Position numbers and translations under genes: made by a program. A DNA stretch of 64,000 nt from NCBI GenBank assembly GCA_021030915.1, contig JAGEMR010000026.1, positions 124,001 through 188,000 on the forward strand, read 5' to 3'. A model generated the notes under the pieces. That model did not search any database and was not told where the DNA came from. It worked only from the letters and a program-made list of their open reading frames with translations. Position 1 is the first letter of the stretch. Each line of letters begins with the position of its first letter. Source of the DNA: Astrothelium macrocarpum (Eukaryota; Ascomycota; Dothideomycetes; Trypetheliales; Trypetheliaceae). Below, one piece after another: positions 1-10,947 of this stretch.

Positions 1-1064
1 CTTTTCATCTGGTGTTTCGGCTTCGGCTTCCCTTGCAGCATAGGCCGAAAGTCGATCCATAAGACCAATAACGATGGCTTTGGTATTGACTTGCGGATTC
101 AATCGAGCAGTGGCAGAGAGAAATTGATCCAAGGTGTGAAGATGGTATTCGTCTGGAAATACTTGCGTGATGACTGGAACTTCAATCAGTAAGCCATTCG
201 ACAAAAGTACCTCTTCTTACATACCTTCGAGCAAATATTCTTGAGCCAAAACATCACGGCATTGCACGACTTGCTCTAATAGCGGTGCCAGTATCACAGT
301 CTTGTACGTCTCCAAATCTACTAACTGGCTCAGTCGAACCAAATTACTTCCTACGAGCAATTGTAGCTCTTTTCTCTCCTTGCTCCTTTGATCTCGCTCC
401 CGTGAATGCCCCTGGTGTTGCAGTCGTACCCAAAGTTTGTTCATTTCCACAAAGTTCGTGAGCACGAAACTGATTGAATCTTGCAAATTGCCTTCTGGTC
501 CGTCTCCTGTGCCTGTTGGTAAATGGTCTCGTGCTTGTCCAGAAAGGTAATATCGGAGAAACAACCCTCGAACAGGATTTTGTACGCCCCGGCTCATCTC
601 CATCATGTCTTTCATAATCTCCTTGACCGGTGCGTCTTCAATTGCCATATAGACAGTGCCGACTGTGATCATCAGATAGAGTCGAGGAACAACATTTCCG
701 GCATATTGTACAAGCTCGTAGAGGTCGGCTAGATGATTGGTGGGATGACTTTCGCGAAGGTATACTGAGAGGTGGCGGAGGGCGTCGAAGACGGACATGT
801 ACAATTCATAATATTGTTTTGGTCCTAAGCTGCTGGTACGGAGTTCCGACACGAGGGTAGAACTTTTCCACAGCATTTCTTAGCATATAGATAATCCATA
901 ATAAGGACATTTTTTGGTGTTCTGCCATACCTGCATTTCAGCGCATCCATAAGCTTGCCTGGTGCTTCCAGGCAGCGTCGCATAAGCATTGTCTGCTGCC
1001 GCACTACTGCCAGAGCATCTTCAAGAAGACGAGCCTGATCTTCTCCAGGCGTTGGAGAGGCCAT
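1..1064 (-). CDS. VPS35: Retromer subunit Vps35, N-terminal part (cut by window edge)
   Basis: Vps35 is the large alpha-solenoid core of retromer, which returns cargo from endosomes to the Golgi. Three exons are visible: 1064-931, 862-225 and 179-1, the last running off the window. The introns (863-930, 68 nt; 180-224, 45 nt) have GTATGG and GTATGT donors. Splicing restores the conserved family path: the N-terminal GKLMDALKC segment joins [20 protein letters not shown], then [20 protein letters not shown], the [11 protein letters not shown] segment that contacts Vps26, and [20 protein letters not shown]. About 317 residues are visible of a protein that usually exceeds 850. The ATG at 1064 starts a peptide ([18 protein letters not shown]) matching the usual fungal N-terminus; an in-frame GTG lies 9 nt upstream but is not the start. 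Identity is near certain. Confidence 0.95.
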
Positions 1065-1500
1065 CGCGACCACGAAACTTTAGGATAACAGGCGTAGTCC
1101 GGCTGTGAAGGGATAGTCGAGTGGATTCATGGGAGGTGATGGCAACTGGAAGGTACCGCTGGGCAGCGCAGTAGAGGAAGGCGTGGGGCAGCGTGAACAT
1201 CAGACCATCAGCACACAAGATGTTACTTTTCAAGATGAACGAAAAGTGGAACTGAATGATTTATAACACGCCAGATTATCATTAATGTTTTTAAGTCTAC
1301 GATTACAGCTCTATTTGTTTCTATCGACCCGTTAATTAGTTTGCTTCAAAACTCCAACCCAATGCATAATCCGTCTAATGACCCATTGACCCAGTCCTTC
1401 GCTCATATGAAGCATTCTAATCCATTAGCCGTCCAAAATATTTTCATGAATGCAATTTTTCGTGGGCGCCTGCGCTGTTCATTCGTTGTATTCTCGTTCA
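1065..1500. other. Intergenic, VPS35 upstream / 3' side of the secreted-protein gene
   Basis: Contains the presumed VPS35 promoter and leader and the 3' flank of the next minus-strand gene. The short open frames here have no recognisable product, and I see no RNA gene. Confidence 0.5.
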
Positions 1501-2499
1501 TCATGATTTCCATGGTTTGGTAACATTGTAATTTGGCGAGTCATAACTCACAACTTCATAAGGTTCTGATGAGACCGACACAGCCGGGATGAAAGGTTGT
1601 GTCTTTTGAGTGTCTTGCTCCGCACCATCGTAATCGACTGGTGCCCTTCGTACAGGAGAAACAGTCGTCAAATTGACGGGCTTGCCATACACTGTTTCCC
1701 AATTGCCATTCTCATACTTTTGCAGGAGAGGCAGCGAAGTTGACTCAGGACTGGTGACCACTTGAGATGCGAGCGTTGGAGAAGCATATCCACGCTTGCC
1801 AATGGCGGAGGCAGGAGAATCAGGACGCGCATAGCCGGCAGCAGCACGTTTAACGTAGTCTGGCACTTTGGGTCTAGCAGATTCATACGCGGCATAGCCA
1901 GTGGAAGTGCTCTCTGTGTAAACAGGAGTCACGGCAGCATAGCTGCTCCAACCAGTTTCAGCACGCTTCTCCATTGTAATCGTACCATTCCATGGAGTGT
2001 CGGTTGTGAAACTCTTTACTTGATAGAAGGTGTGCCACATGCCATTATCATAATAAGTGGTTGATGAAGGTGCCGGTGAGTCGGTGATGGTCGAGTACTC
2101 GATTTCCGAAGTTGTGTATGCGTCGGTAGTCGCTGCTGTTACAGAGGATATTGAGGTCTCCGTAGCTGAGTAGGTAGAGCCCGGCACCGTTTCAATGGGT
2201 TCGGATGCCTCACTTGTGACTGTTGTTTCTACTGTTTGTGTAGATGGTGAGGCTGTCGTTGTAGATGTGACGAGAATGGTAGACTCCGATTCGGACTTTG
2301 TCACAACAGAAGTAGATACAATAGTTTGCGTGCTTGCAGGAAGTGTTTGAACAACGGTACTTGGCACTGCTGATGAACCGCCATCCACGGGCACGACTGA
2401 ATATGATGGTGTTTGCCGTTTCTGGTCGACAAACGGTAGGGCTTGGATAATGGCAGGATAGGTCAGAGAAAGAAACAAGAGAGCTCCATTTGTATACAT
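1501..2499 (-). CDS. Secreted Ser/Thr-rich protein with multiple Kex2-type dibasic sites
   Basis: Predicted 332-residue secreted or wall protein, not assigned to a named family. From the ATG at 2499 it begins with a signal peptide (MYTNGALLFLSLTYPAIIQA), then a KR site (VDQKR), a long Ser/Thr/Val-rich segment suited to O-mannosylation, and a C-terminal half broken by further dibasic sites: MEKR, YVKR, IGKR and VRR. A short motif of the form Y-x-NG-x-W-x-T-x-Y occurs twice (YYDNGMWHTFY; KYENGNWETVY). The frame stays open to another ATG at 2592, but that reading puts 31 residues before the hydrophobic segment and runs across a strong GTAAGT donor at 2580-2575, so the upstream part is more likely a 5' leader, possibly spliced. 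Kex2 processing is inferred from the sites. It could also be a plain wall mannoprotein. Confidence 0.75.
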   Translation of the reverse strand: MYTNGALLFLSLTYPAIIQALPFVDQKRQTPSYSVVPVDGGSSAVPSTVVQTLPASTQTIVSTSVVTKSESESTILVTSTTTASPSTQTVETTVTSEASEPIETVPGSTYSATETSISSVTAATTDAYTTSEIEYSTITDSPAPSSTTYYDNGMWHTFYQVKSFTTDTPWNGTITMEKRAETGWSSYAAVTPVYTESTSTGYAAYESARPKVPDYVKRAAAGYARPDSPASAIGKRGYASPTLASQVVTSPESTSLPLLQKYENGNWETVYGKPVNLTTVSPVRRAPVDYDGAEQDTQKTQPFIPAVSVSSEPYEVVSYDSPNYNVTKPWKS

Positions 2500-4064
2500 A
2501 ATGTGGTCTCGGACGTGTGTTGATAGAGTTGTTTGTTGTTTTTGGTTGTTGTGTTTGAGAAACAAAGAAATCGGACTTACCTGAAGAGCCATAACGACTA
2601 TATGAAGCGGTTGCCTTGCCTACACGGATTCACTGATGGCTGGTGTGAGCATCACAATGCTGGTGTGAGGTGGTTGTGGGGTGGTTGGGAAGAGTGGCGC
2701 ATCCATGTCCCAGCCACATGTTTTCGTGGCTGGGACGGCAACCACAATCGGCCGCCTGTTCTCAAGCTTGAGAATCAACGTCAGTGAACAAAACGCTATT
2801 GTAAAGAGAATTTGAATCTACAACAAAAAATAGCAGGAGAAACTTCGATTCTTGAATTTCTGTGGGTTAGGTTACTATAGATACCCAGAAATGGTTTCAA
2901 GATCCTCATGGAAACGAGCAATCTTGATAGTCATGCTCTTCCGAATCCATATCTGACCCTTCTTGCTTGTGATCTGAATTTTGTAATCTCTTGCCAAGAT
3001 AATGTATTCGATGACAATTGAGGCCTAGAATCTTCCATGAACGAGGCCGAACGATTAGGTACTACACCTAAGAAGGCCCTTGCGAAGTAACATGATCCTT
3101 CCACAGCTGGAGGAAGAAGATCTTGGGTTTGATTGCCAAAGACCTCGGGACTGGTCCTATCTCTTGAGCGGCACCTCATGGACCCTCCATAGGATTTCTC
3201 CGATGATGACAGGTACCAGAGAGGCTGTGCCTGTCGAGTCAGGTCGACGCGGACGTTGGTGACGTTCGCACTGATCAAGCATAAGAAATTCTCTCATGAT
3301 TGCCACCTGCAAAAGCGATACCCTTACAACGTCTTGTGACTTGTCATGGCTCGCGACATAGTGAATTGTTCTTCCTTTCACGGCGAAATTTTTCCATACT
3401 TGAAATACAGACGATGTGCAAGCGTGGTGCAGAGGAGAGGTGTATGGTAGGAACGATCTTTGGTGCAATGCCTTCAACAAGGGTTTGAAGGCGGTGTACT
3501 GTTACTTTGGCTTACTCGAGGATTTCCAACAATGAACGGTTTACTTTTTACGAGAGGCATTGAACAATCAAGCAAGGCTTGATTCGCGTGTGGAAGCATA
3601 TGATCCATCAAAATGCATGACTTCCATTCTCTAACCAGTGACGTTGGCGAACGCTGAAATATTTGACGAATTGCTAGAAATATGAGCCATTCACTTGGTC
3701 AGGGAACCCCGATATTGTTTCGAATAATCGTAAATGTTCAACTTCCAAGTGATGCTCATGAGAGTTGTGTCGCACATGGTCGCGGATTGTTTCTCTAATC
3801 AGTGTTTAGTGAATCATTTCTTTCATTCTACACATGTCACGATAAATCCCCGCGCAACCTGACAATAAATTGGGTGTCATCAATAATTTTAATTCGTCAC
3901 TGGTATCTATCGCTGTGAATGCTCGCTTTTCGTACCCCAGCCCTCGCAAGTAAAGCCGCCATTACATGCAAATGATTGAAGCTTTCCGTCATAAAGAGTG
4001 CACACCATCCCTGATGCTTGGTGAGATGAAAATAAAGAAGAAAAAAAAAAAGATGCGGCTGGGC
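2500..4064. other. Intergenic, no supported gene
   Basis: The first 100 bases hold the leader of the secreted-protein gene, with a GTAAGT donor at 2575-2580 on the minus strand. From about 2930 to 3490 short open frames overlap on both strands, none with a recognisable product or splice logic. The remainder is AT-richer with frequent stops. Nothing else seen. Confidence 0.5.
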
Positions 4065-4630
4065 CTATCTAGGGTTGCGATGCATTCCATCTTCCCTCCA
4101 AGTCCAATCCATGTCTTCATCCTCCACTGCGTAGATGTATAGTTGAGGTCTTCCGGACACCAGACGGAGATGTGCAAAACCCAACACGGGCGCAGATCCA
4201 TCACTATGACTAGACTGGTTGTTGACCCTAGCTTCTCCCCTATGATCCACCATTTCACGATCCTCCGATTGATTACCAGTAAGATCCAATTGAGCAGAAT
4301 CCGAAGGGCCATCCAGTGCCAGGTATGAAGAGTACACGGGGTTGCCACACGTCTGGTGCCCAAACAGTCCAGAACCGGGTCCACGAGACTATGAAGAAGT
4401 AAAGGTAAGCCACAAATCAGAAGAAGCAAGTAAGCACGTGCATATTAAACGCCCAATTAAAACCGAAAGGATGATCAACCAAAGCACACATGATGCAGTC
4501 AACAAAAATGAAAGCTCAAATGCCCTTACAGTCTGCTCCCCAAGCCCCACATGGCAAGGGTGAGTAGCATGGGCTTCGCTAGTCCCAGACGCCTCTCCCC
4601 TGTAATAATTTCCATTTTGTAAGCTTTGCC
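4065..4630 (-). CDS. Two coding-looking exons downstream of CLG1 (alternative 3' exons or a separate small gene)
   Basis: Two minus-strand exons, 4630-4530 and 4388-4065, join in phase 0 across a 141-nt intron with a GTAAGG donor and a pyrimidine-rich CATAG acceptor. The encoded peptide looks natural (QSLQNGNYYRGEASGTSEAH, later LRLVSGRPQLYIYAVEDEDM) and ends with a stop at 4065. The first exon follows a good acceptor (GCTAAC branch, T tract, TAG ending at 4631), has no internal ATG, and needs one preceding base. A canonical GTATGT donor in the end of the CLG1 coding region (5156-5151) leaves exactly one base, so these may be alternative CLG1 terminal exons reached by an intron of about 525 nt. 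No family recognised. Without transcript data, untranslated sequence remains possible. Confidence 0.4.
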
Positions 4631-4948
4631 CTACTCCCAAAGGAAAAAAAGGTTAGCAAAATAGCCGGCAATCTAAAGCACAGAAAAGTTCCAAAGCAAT
4701 CTATTGGCTCTCAAATGCAGAAGCAGCGCGCGACAAAAGAAAAAAGACAAAAACAAGAAGCAAAGCAAATATAAAGCAATGAAGTGCAGAAACAAAGATT
4801 CCCCGTCATCAGATGCCACTGAGGTAGCCAATATTATCATGAAGGCCTAGGTGTCCAGGAAATAACCGAGGGCCCCATGTATCGGGCCAAGACACAAACA
4901 AAACAGTCAAAGAAGCAAAAATACGACTTTTCGAGGTGCAGCGTAGAA

Positions 4949-5020
4949 GCGCGCGCGCGCACGAGATCCGAGAAATAGGAGCAAAAGACCGAACAGGGTG
5001 AAAGGATGAGATCCGAGAAA
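4949..5020. repeat. Short repeats in the CLG1 3' flank
   Basis: A (GC)n dinucleotide run lies at 4949-4960. Immediately after it, the 13-mer GAGATCCGAGAAA occurs twice in direct orientation, at 4963-4975 and 5008-5020. Seen directly; function unknown. Confidence 0.7.
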
Positions 5021-5092
5021 AAGAAGCCCGACATGGCCAACGGATAAGCCAGCGAGCTCGTATTTGATAGATTCGAGGAGGGCGTGGAAAAA

Positions 5093-6565
5093 TTAGCCCA
5101 TGACGCTCTGAAGGCGATACACGGGATTGAAATAGGACATTTGCGGCCTCGACACATTATACATACTGTGGTATCCCAGGTGTTGGTCACTCCAAATGTT
5201 ATGGTCATTCCAGCGAGACGTATAGCTTGGCTGCTGGGGAAACAAGGATGCTGGCTGTTGTGGTTGCTGAGATGCCTGCTGAGGCTGCATCTGGTCCAGG
5301 GACCAGCGTTGAGGTGCTCCCCAGACGCTAGGATTGCCAACGTAGTTGGAATTCGTGACACGAGTGTCCATTGCAGTAGGTGGAGTGTTGGCAGGTTGAC
5401 GGCCGAACCAGGAATTCCAAGTGTAACCAGAATTGTATTGCTGTTGGGTTGTATTGCCATGATTCGCAAAAGCAGTGTTGCTTAGGCGTTGCGCACTGAA
5501 AGGCGTGTTGGAGTAGGCGCTGTGCAAGGACTGCTGCTGACGGAGATTCGTGTCGATGGGCGTCAAATGGATGGCCCTCTCGGCTCGAAGCTGGGCACGG
5601 TGCTCATGCTCTTTCCAGTGACGCATCCAACGATTAAAACCATTTTCTGCGTTGGGATCAAAGTGGAGCTTGTAATCCATCTCCTTGAGCCACACGCGTT
5701 CAATGACTTTCAACTCGTCAAAGGCAATGCCACTCACATCGGCCCATGACTGAGTGTGGAAGGTGTTGTCGTCCTGGAACTTGCTACCCAAGAGAAGCGC
5801 GACAGTCAGAAGCCGATAGATTACTCCCTCGGATGGCTGAAATTGCTGAGAACCAGAGATGACCATCATGCGTTCGGTCAAATAGTGGAAGCCCGTCAAG
5901 ATTGTCACAGACGGCAATCTAGTTGCCCGTAAAACCTGACTAACCCAGGCCCTAAAGGTAGGAGTGACATTGCCACCTGGATTGATGCTTCCAATAATGT
6001 CAATATCCTTCATGTAGATGCGCGAAGCCAGGAGAGCATACAAGCCTTGTGCATTTTCGGAAACAAAATCGGTCATTTGGTTCATATCGTAATCGAGCTC
6101 GGCAGAAATTCCACCACTGCGTCTATCCTCCCTGGATTGTGCACGTAATCCATGAAGAGCTTCAATGTGAGCTTCACGAAAGGTGTCACCTAAATTGTCA
6201 CCCATTGTTTGGGGGTAAGTTTGCATCGATGGAAGAAGTGGGGCTCCCATTGGAGCGCCCACGGAAGAACCCGTGTGTTCGTAGTGACCAGTCAGTGGAG
6301 CAAGCCTGTTAGATGGATCGTGAAATTGATAAGCCTCGCGAAACTGATCGTGAAGCGGCATCTGCAGTGGACCTGCGATTTGGCCATAAGGATCTGTAGC
6401 AGTATAACTATTTTCCTCCTGTCCAGCGATGGCAGGTGTTGACCATGGTTGTTCAAAAGAACCTTGAGTACCGGATCCTTTAGTATTTGTAGCATTATAA
6501 GGCACAAAGTCTGGTGGTGTGGGAGGAAACTGACGGGGTATTGCGCCGGGGGCGTTAGACATCAT
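5093..6565 (-). CDS. CLG1: Clg1/Mug80-type cyclin (Pho80-like cyclin domain)
   Basis: Predicted 490-residue cyclin of the fungal Clg1/Mug80 group, a presumed regulatory partner of a Pho85-type cyclin-dependent kinase. The N-terminal 150 residues are Pro/Gln/Thr-rich and disordered. The cyclin box runs from about residue 165 (FVSENAQGLYALLASRI) through TRLPSVTILTGFHYLTERM, LLLGSKFQDDNTFHTQSWAD and VIERVWLKEMDYKLHFDP, to about residue 310. The C-terminal third is Gln/Asn-rich with aromatic residues and ends in YFNPVYRLQSVMG, which resembles my recollection of the family C-terminus. The start at 6565 is a tandem ATG-ATG. The open frame contains a GTATGT donor at 5156-5151 that could splice to exons at 4630-4065. 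The upstream flank is long and pyrimidine-rich on the coding strand. Confidence 0.85.
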   Translation of the reverse strand: MMSNAPGAIPRQFPPTPPDFVPYNATNTKGSGTQGSFEQPWSTPAIAGQEENSYTATDPYGQIAGPLQMPLHDQFREAYQFHDPSNRLAPLTGHYEHTGSSVGAPMGAPLLPSMQTYPQTMGDNLGDTFREAHIEALHGLRAQSREDRRSGGISAELDYDMNQMTDFVSENAQGLYALLASRIYMKDIDIIGSINPGGNVTPTFRAWVSQVLRATRLPSVTILTGFHYLTERMMVISGSQQFQPSEGVIYRLLTVALLLGSKFQDDNTFHTQSWADVSGIAFDELKVIERVWLKEMDYKLHFDPNAENGFNRWMRHWKEHEHRAQLRAERAIHLTPIDTNLRQQQSLHSAYSNTPFSAQRLSNTAFANHGNTTQQQYNSGYTWNSWFGRQPANTPPTAMDTRVTNSNYVGNPSVWGAPQRWSLDQMQPQQASQQPQQPASLFPQQPSYTSRWNDHNIWSDQHLGYHSMYNVSRPQMSYFNPVYRLQSVMG

Positions 6566-9500
6566 GATCCGAGAAGGTCACCGAAAAACGGAGGATGCGT
6601 GCTGGACGCTTCGATTTAGTTAGCCTTCGGCTATATCAGAAATTCGTAGTGCAACCGACCGTTCCTCCTATTCCACGAAGCAAGGACGAAGCGTCTCACG
6701 GCGGCGTACCATACAGATCAGGTACGTCGGTTGAAAAATGGAGCCGTGGAGCCAGGAAAGGAAGAACAGCACGGTGCTTGAAATTTAAAGCTCCAAGTGC
6801 GAGGATCGGAACAGGTTAATCCGATGCGAGACAAGGCATAAGTTGACCAGGCACAAAGTGAATCGTGAGTGTGTTCGGAGAAGTGAGGAGTGGTGCGTTG
6901 GCGGGTTGTTTGGCGAGATTGCGCGTGTGATTTACGCCATTTGTGTGGAGTGTGTATGAACAAAGCTAGAACCGGTACCCAAGCTGGCACTGCCAACCAA
7001 AAGACTGGATTCCGACTGCAAAGACGCGGCTAAGTGAATAGATACGTCTAAAACAGTGAAGTCACCGGCAAACACGGAGTCCGCTGGAACGGTAACTGGC
7101 AGCGTCGTTGCGTGATCCAGCAGGTGCCGGGCAACAGACAGCAGCGCAACACTCAAGAAACGACTTTCAGGACGAGAGTCGACGAGTGTTTCGTTGCGAG
7201 GCGGGTGTGTTGGTTTAAGGGTGGAGGCGTGGAAAAGTTGTGAGTGTCCTGAGGCTGATGGGCGTAGTCGGCGCGGCGGATAATAAGGAGGCTTAGTGCC
7301 GGCGATCGGGGAGATTAGCCAGTAAGGGACGAAGCCTTTGCCCAGCCAGGGACACACACAGAGTAGGAATTAATTTGGGCGCTGTCCACCCAGTGGTGAT
7401 GGAGAGGACAGGAGGATGGGGATAGGAAGGGGGAAATGATGGCAGGAAAAAATGTGCAGGGCGGTTGGCTCGTCTAGAGTCAGAGACCGGATGGCGTCGG
7501 TGTCTCCTCAGCGCAGATTACGAATCGCGTGCGGATGCGCATGTGGATCCCTTTCTCCCGCAGCCGAGCATAGCACCGCGAGCACTCCAGCTGCCATGGA
7601 TGCTCATGTCTCTGTCCTCTCTGCACGTACCTCCGCCCACACTCCTTTGGCACGCGGCCAGGTTTCAATGGCTGCTCTGTCTGACCAACGGTGTTGAGTG
7701 ATCGTGTTTGCCGCCCGTCAGTCCCCCAAAGCGGGCAGGATTCATCATCGAATGACTACTTGACCTTACGTATCTTACTCTTCCTTAGTGTGTACATACA
7801 CCCATTTGACGCTCGATCCCCGCAATCAGTTCACGATCCCTCTTCTGATTGTAGTCGTTTGGGCGCACGCCGTCATCCACTTGACGACATCAGCTTTCCC
7901 CTCGACACAAACCCCTCTCCGTTTGCCGAGCTTTTTCCAGCAATGCCATGCATTGTAGTACTACCATCGGCTGCCTTGCCCATCTTGGACAAATCCGTAT
8001 CTCGTACCGTTGCTTTGACGTTGTCCATACATGTGGCGATGTATTCATGTATCCAAGCAAAATCTGACCTCTAGCGTTTGAGCTTTATTGCTAATCAGGA
8101 AAGTGATTTGTGTATGCGAACATCCCAATCCTTTGAGTTTTTACTCATTCCTTGATGTGCTTACCAGGGATGAACGTCATTGCCGTTCGCAACCCAGCAC
8201 TGCAGCCACATGCCCAGGCCAACTACGAGTCTTGCTTCTTTGTTGGCCATGAAATCTTCGTAGCCTATGCGTTTCACGTTTCATTTGCACATTAGTTTCA
8301 CGTTCGAAAGGTGTTGTTTGCAACAAGGATCTCTGTGTCCATGCGTTCTTTGACATTGATCCACCATTGCATAAATTTAGTTTGATGGCTAAATGATTTC
8401 ATAAGGTACTCGAGGCAGAGGTCTAACATGTGTTACTAACAATTTGAGATATTACGGATGACTGTCATCGGTCTGTCTCGCGTAATTACTTTTATGCAAT
8501 GCTCTAACTCCGGTCACAGCCGAGGTTGGACTGCATCTGGATAAATTGCTATACTCGTTTGATATCGGAGACATGCAAGAAGTTCATTGATATTTATATT
8601 GCTTTTGTTAGCGTATTGAAGTAGATTGGAACTGTACCAGTACAAACATATTCAAAGCAAATTTGACACATGAAATAGTTTTTAGCAAAGAAGCATCAAC
8701 CGACAAGTGCATTTCAAGTTTCATTTAGCACTTGAACTGCTCTTCACTGCTGCTATTTGTCCATGGCTACCTTGAATACATCGAGATCCAAAATTTCGCA
8801 ACGTGATCTTCAGAAATAAAAGCCGTTAAGGCCCCGCCTAGGAACCGTTGGGCCAACCTTTAGAAAGAAATGGCGTTTTGCGGTGAAGCTTTCCTCGGAA
8901 GTACTCGGTGTCCGACGACATCATCGTGTCCCAACGCGGATAGCCAAGTTCAACACCTCCCTTGCCGGTCTTGACGTCTTGAAATTTTGACATCAAACTT
9001 TTGAGAACTTCTGTTGAGCTTGATTGTCGTCGTATAAAAGATCAAGACAATGGCGGCTACTGGTGCAAGACTTCCGACGGATTAACGAACCTTCCAGATT
9101 GAGAATCAGTGTTCATTAGAATTGCTCAGTAGGCGATTACGGAAAAGCACGAGTAATATGTTATTGACGCAGAGCTAAAGTTATAGCCATTCTTCCAGAT
9201 CGTGCATGTCATTTGACACTTCGGCAAGAAGTGGTAATGAAATCGCTCATGCTGCTTCTTGCACTATCAAGTGGAGGTCTTTCATTCCATAAGAGAACAG
9301 TTATAACTCGGGTTAGAACAGAACAGCTGCACTCCAAAAAGGGCCCATCTACCTCGAACATCAACTCAAAATTAGTACATACAGCCTGAGCTTATGATTT
9401 TATGGCAAGTTGGGGCATTCGCAGAGATTCAACTACGGTGACTTGCCATCGAACGTCATCCAATGAGAGTTGCAAAATCCGCAATGTACATAACGTGAAG

Positions 9501-9914
9501 AAAGAAAAGAAACGTTGACGATAGGAATAGACTAGCCTGCGAGCGTAATTGTCAATGAGGGAGGCCAGCAGCATTTGAAGCGGAATGAATGAGCGCTGTC
9601 TTCCACAAACTGTCAAGGACATGATTTGTGTATGCGCTTCCTGGACGGCCCCTCAGTCTTATGAGAAGTCAGAATCCTTGGAAATATCTCTCAATAAAGA
9701 GTCTCGCATGTTTGAAGGCTTGGAATATATTGGGGGTCTTCTAGATATGGGAAACGCAAGTATTCAGTGTTCACAATCACTAGTAGGATTTTGATCCGCT
9801 CAGAAGGCTCAAAAATGTATTTGGGGTCTTCTGGTTACGCGAATGGCACATTTTTCAATTTTCGCTCTCTACCGGATTTCTTATTGCAACCCTTAATGAA
9901 TGCACACATCAAAG
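6566..9914. other. Long intergenic region; CLG1 leader/promoter then unassigned DNA
   Basis: Up to about 7450 the minus strand is pyrimidine-rich, fitting a long CLG1 leader and promoter; a 141-codon open frame there (6932-7357) is not convincing. From 7450 to 9900 only short open frames occur. A TATA-like box (GTATAAAAG) lies at 9032-9040 on the plus strand, 11 nt before an 11-codon open frame, with no recognisable gene behind it. No tRNA, repeat or mobile element recognised. Confidence 0.5.
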
Positions 9915-10947
9915 CTAACGCAAGGTCGCCTCAATCAGCTGCCGAATGGCGTCCTCCTCCTCCCGATCAAGATCTGGATGTTGGAATTTCATTGCGCTGA
10001 GGCGATTCATGTCAATCACCTTGCCCTTCTTCTCAAAGTCTGGCAGCAAGCGCGGCGTGAACCAAGACTTGAACGCACGTGCCAAAAAAACTACATCGAG
10101 GGAACTGGAGTTTCCCAAGTTTACCTCCACACTCACGAGATTTTGGCAATCCAAGAGAGCTTCTGACAACCTTGCTATCCAGTAACTCGAAATTCTAGAC
10201 CAGTCCAGTTTGACGGCTTCAATTCGCTTCGCTGAAATGGGTGATTCTTCAAGGAACTGGGCAAAGCTGATTGCACGACTAAATGTAAAAGTTCTGCCAT
10301 GGTAGACTTCGTGCAAAGCCTCTTCTCTAATCTGTTTACTAACACCCAGAATAGCGAGAAGATTTCTACCTTGGAGATTGGGCGAATAGAAGCGGTTCTC
10401 GGATATGTCAATCGCGATTCTTTTTGCACTCCCGAAGATCAAACCATACACAGCGATTCTAAGCTCAATTGGTAGGTCCATGAAGCGAAAGAGAGAGCCA
10501 CGCTTTACAAGGATAGCCTCATAACCTTTGAGAGACCCGTCGGGGATTGTGATCTACAAAAATTTAGCATCAAGCTTTCTCAGGCACAACCGGAGTCATA
10601 TGTAACATACATGCTCCAACATGTGAGGTTCCTTGCTTGCTAGTGCGATTTTGTGTAGATAGCGTTCACTGGGCTGCCGGAACTATGGATTGTTTAACCG
10701 TTGATTATTTCCGTTCATCAAGGACTTTTCACTTGATACATACTCTAGCAGTAACAGAATCACCCAACTTGAAGATATCAACCATGGGATCCTGAATGGT
10801 GGGGCCGCGAACCAATTCATTGTAAGGCTTCATATCTCGGCGGAGGGCTGCTTTATCGTCGACCTGGGATTCTGTCTTGTTGTCGACCTGGAATCCAGTG
10901 GATCCGGCATGTTTGAACTTCTCTCTCCCACGTTGGTAGCCAGACAT
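9915..10947 (-). CDS. 2EXR/F-box-like fungal protein of unknown function
   Basis: Predicted 304-residue protein from three exons: 10947-10744, 10682-10611 and 10553-9915. Both introns are in phase 0, with GTATGT donors and TAG acceptors, and together they link what otherwise looks like two unrelated short open frames. The third exon carries the hallmark of the large fungal 2EXR/F-box-like group, LPIELRIAVYGLIF, followed by LLAILGVSKQIREEALHEVY and an aromatic stretch (GRTFTFSR). The N-terminal 90 residues are charged and unrecognised. Proteins of this kind are expanded in filamentous ascomycetes and mostly uncharacterised; a role in protein interaction is a guess from the F-box-like motif. 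The gene model is well supported by phase; the function is not known. Confidence 0.7.

Noticed and set aside
4837..5469. 210-codon minus-strand open frame
   Set aside because: Alternative frame of CLG1 running into its 3' flank; no conserved features, and CLG1 itself accounts for the conserved protein.
6932..7357. 141-codon minus-strand open frame upstream of CLG1
   Set aside because: Lies in a pyrimidine-rich leader or promoter; low-complexity Pro/Ser/His composition; no conserved feature.
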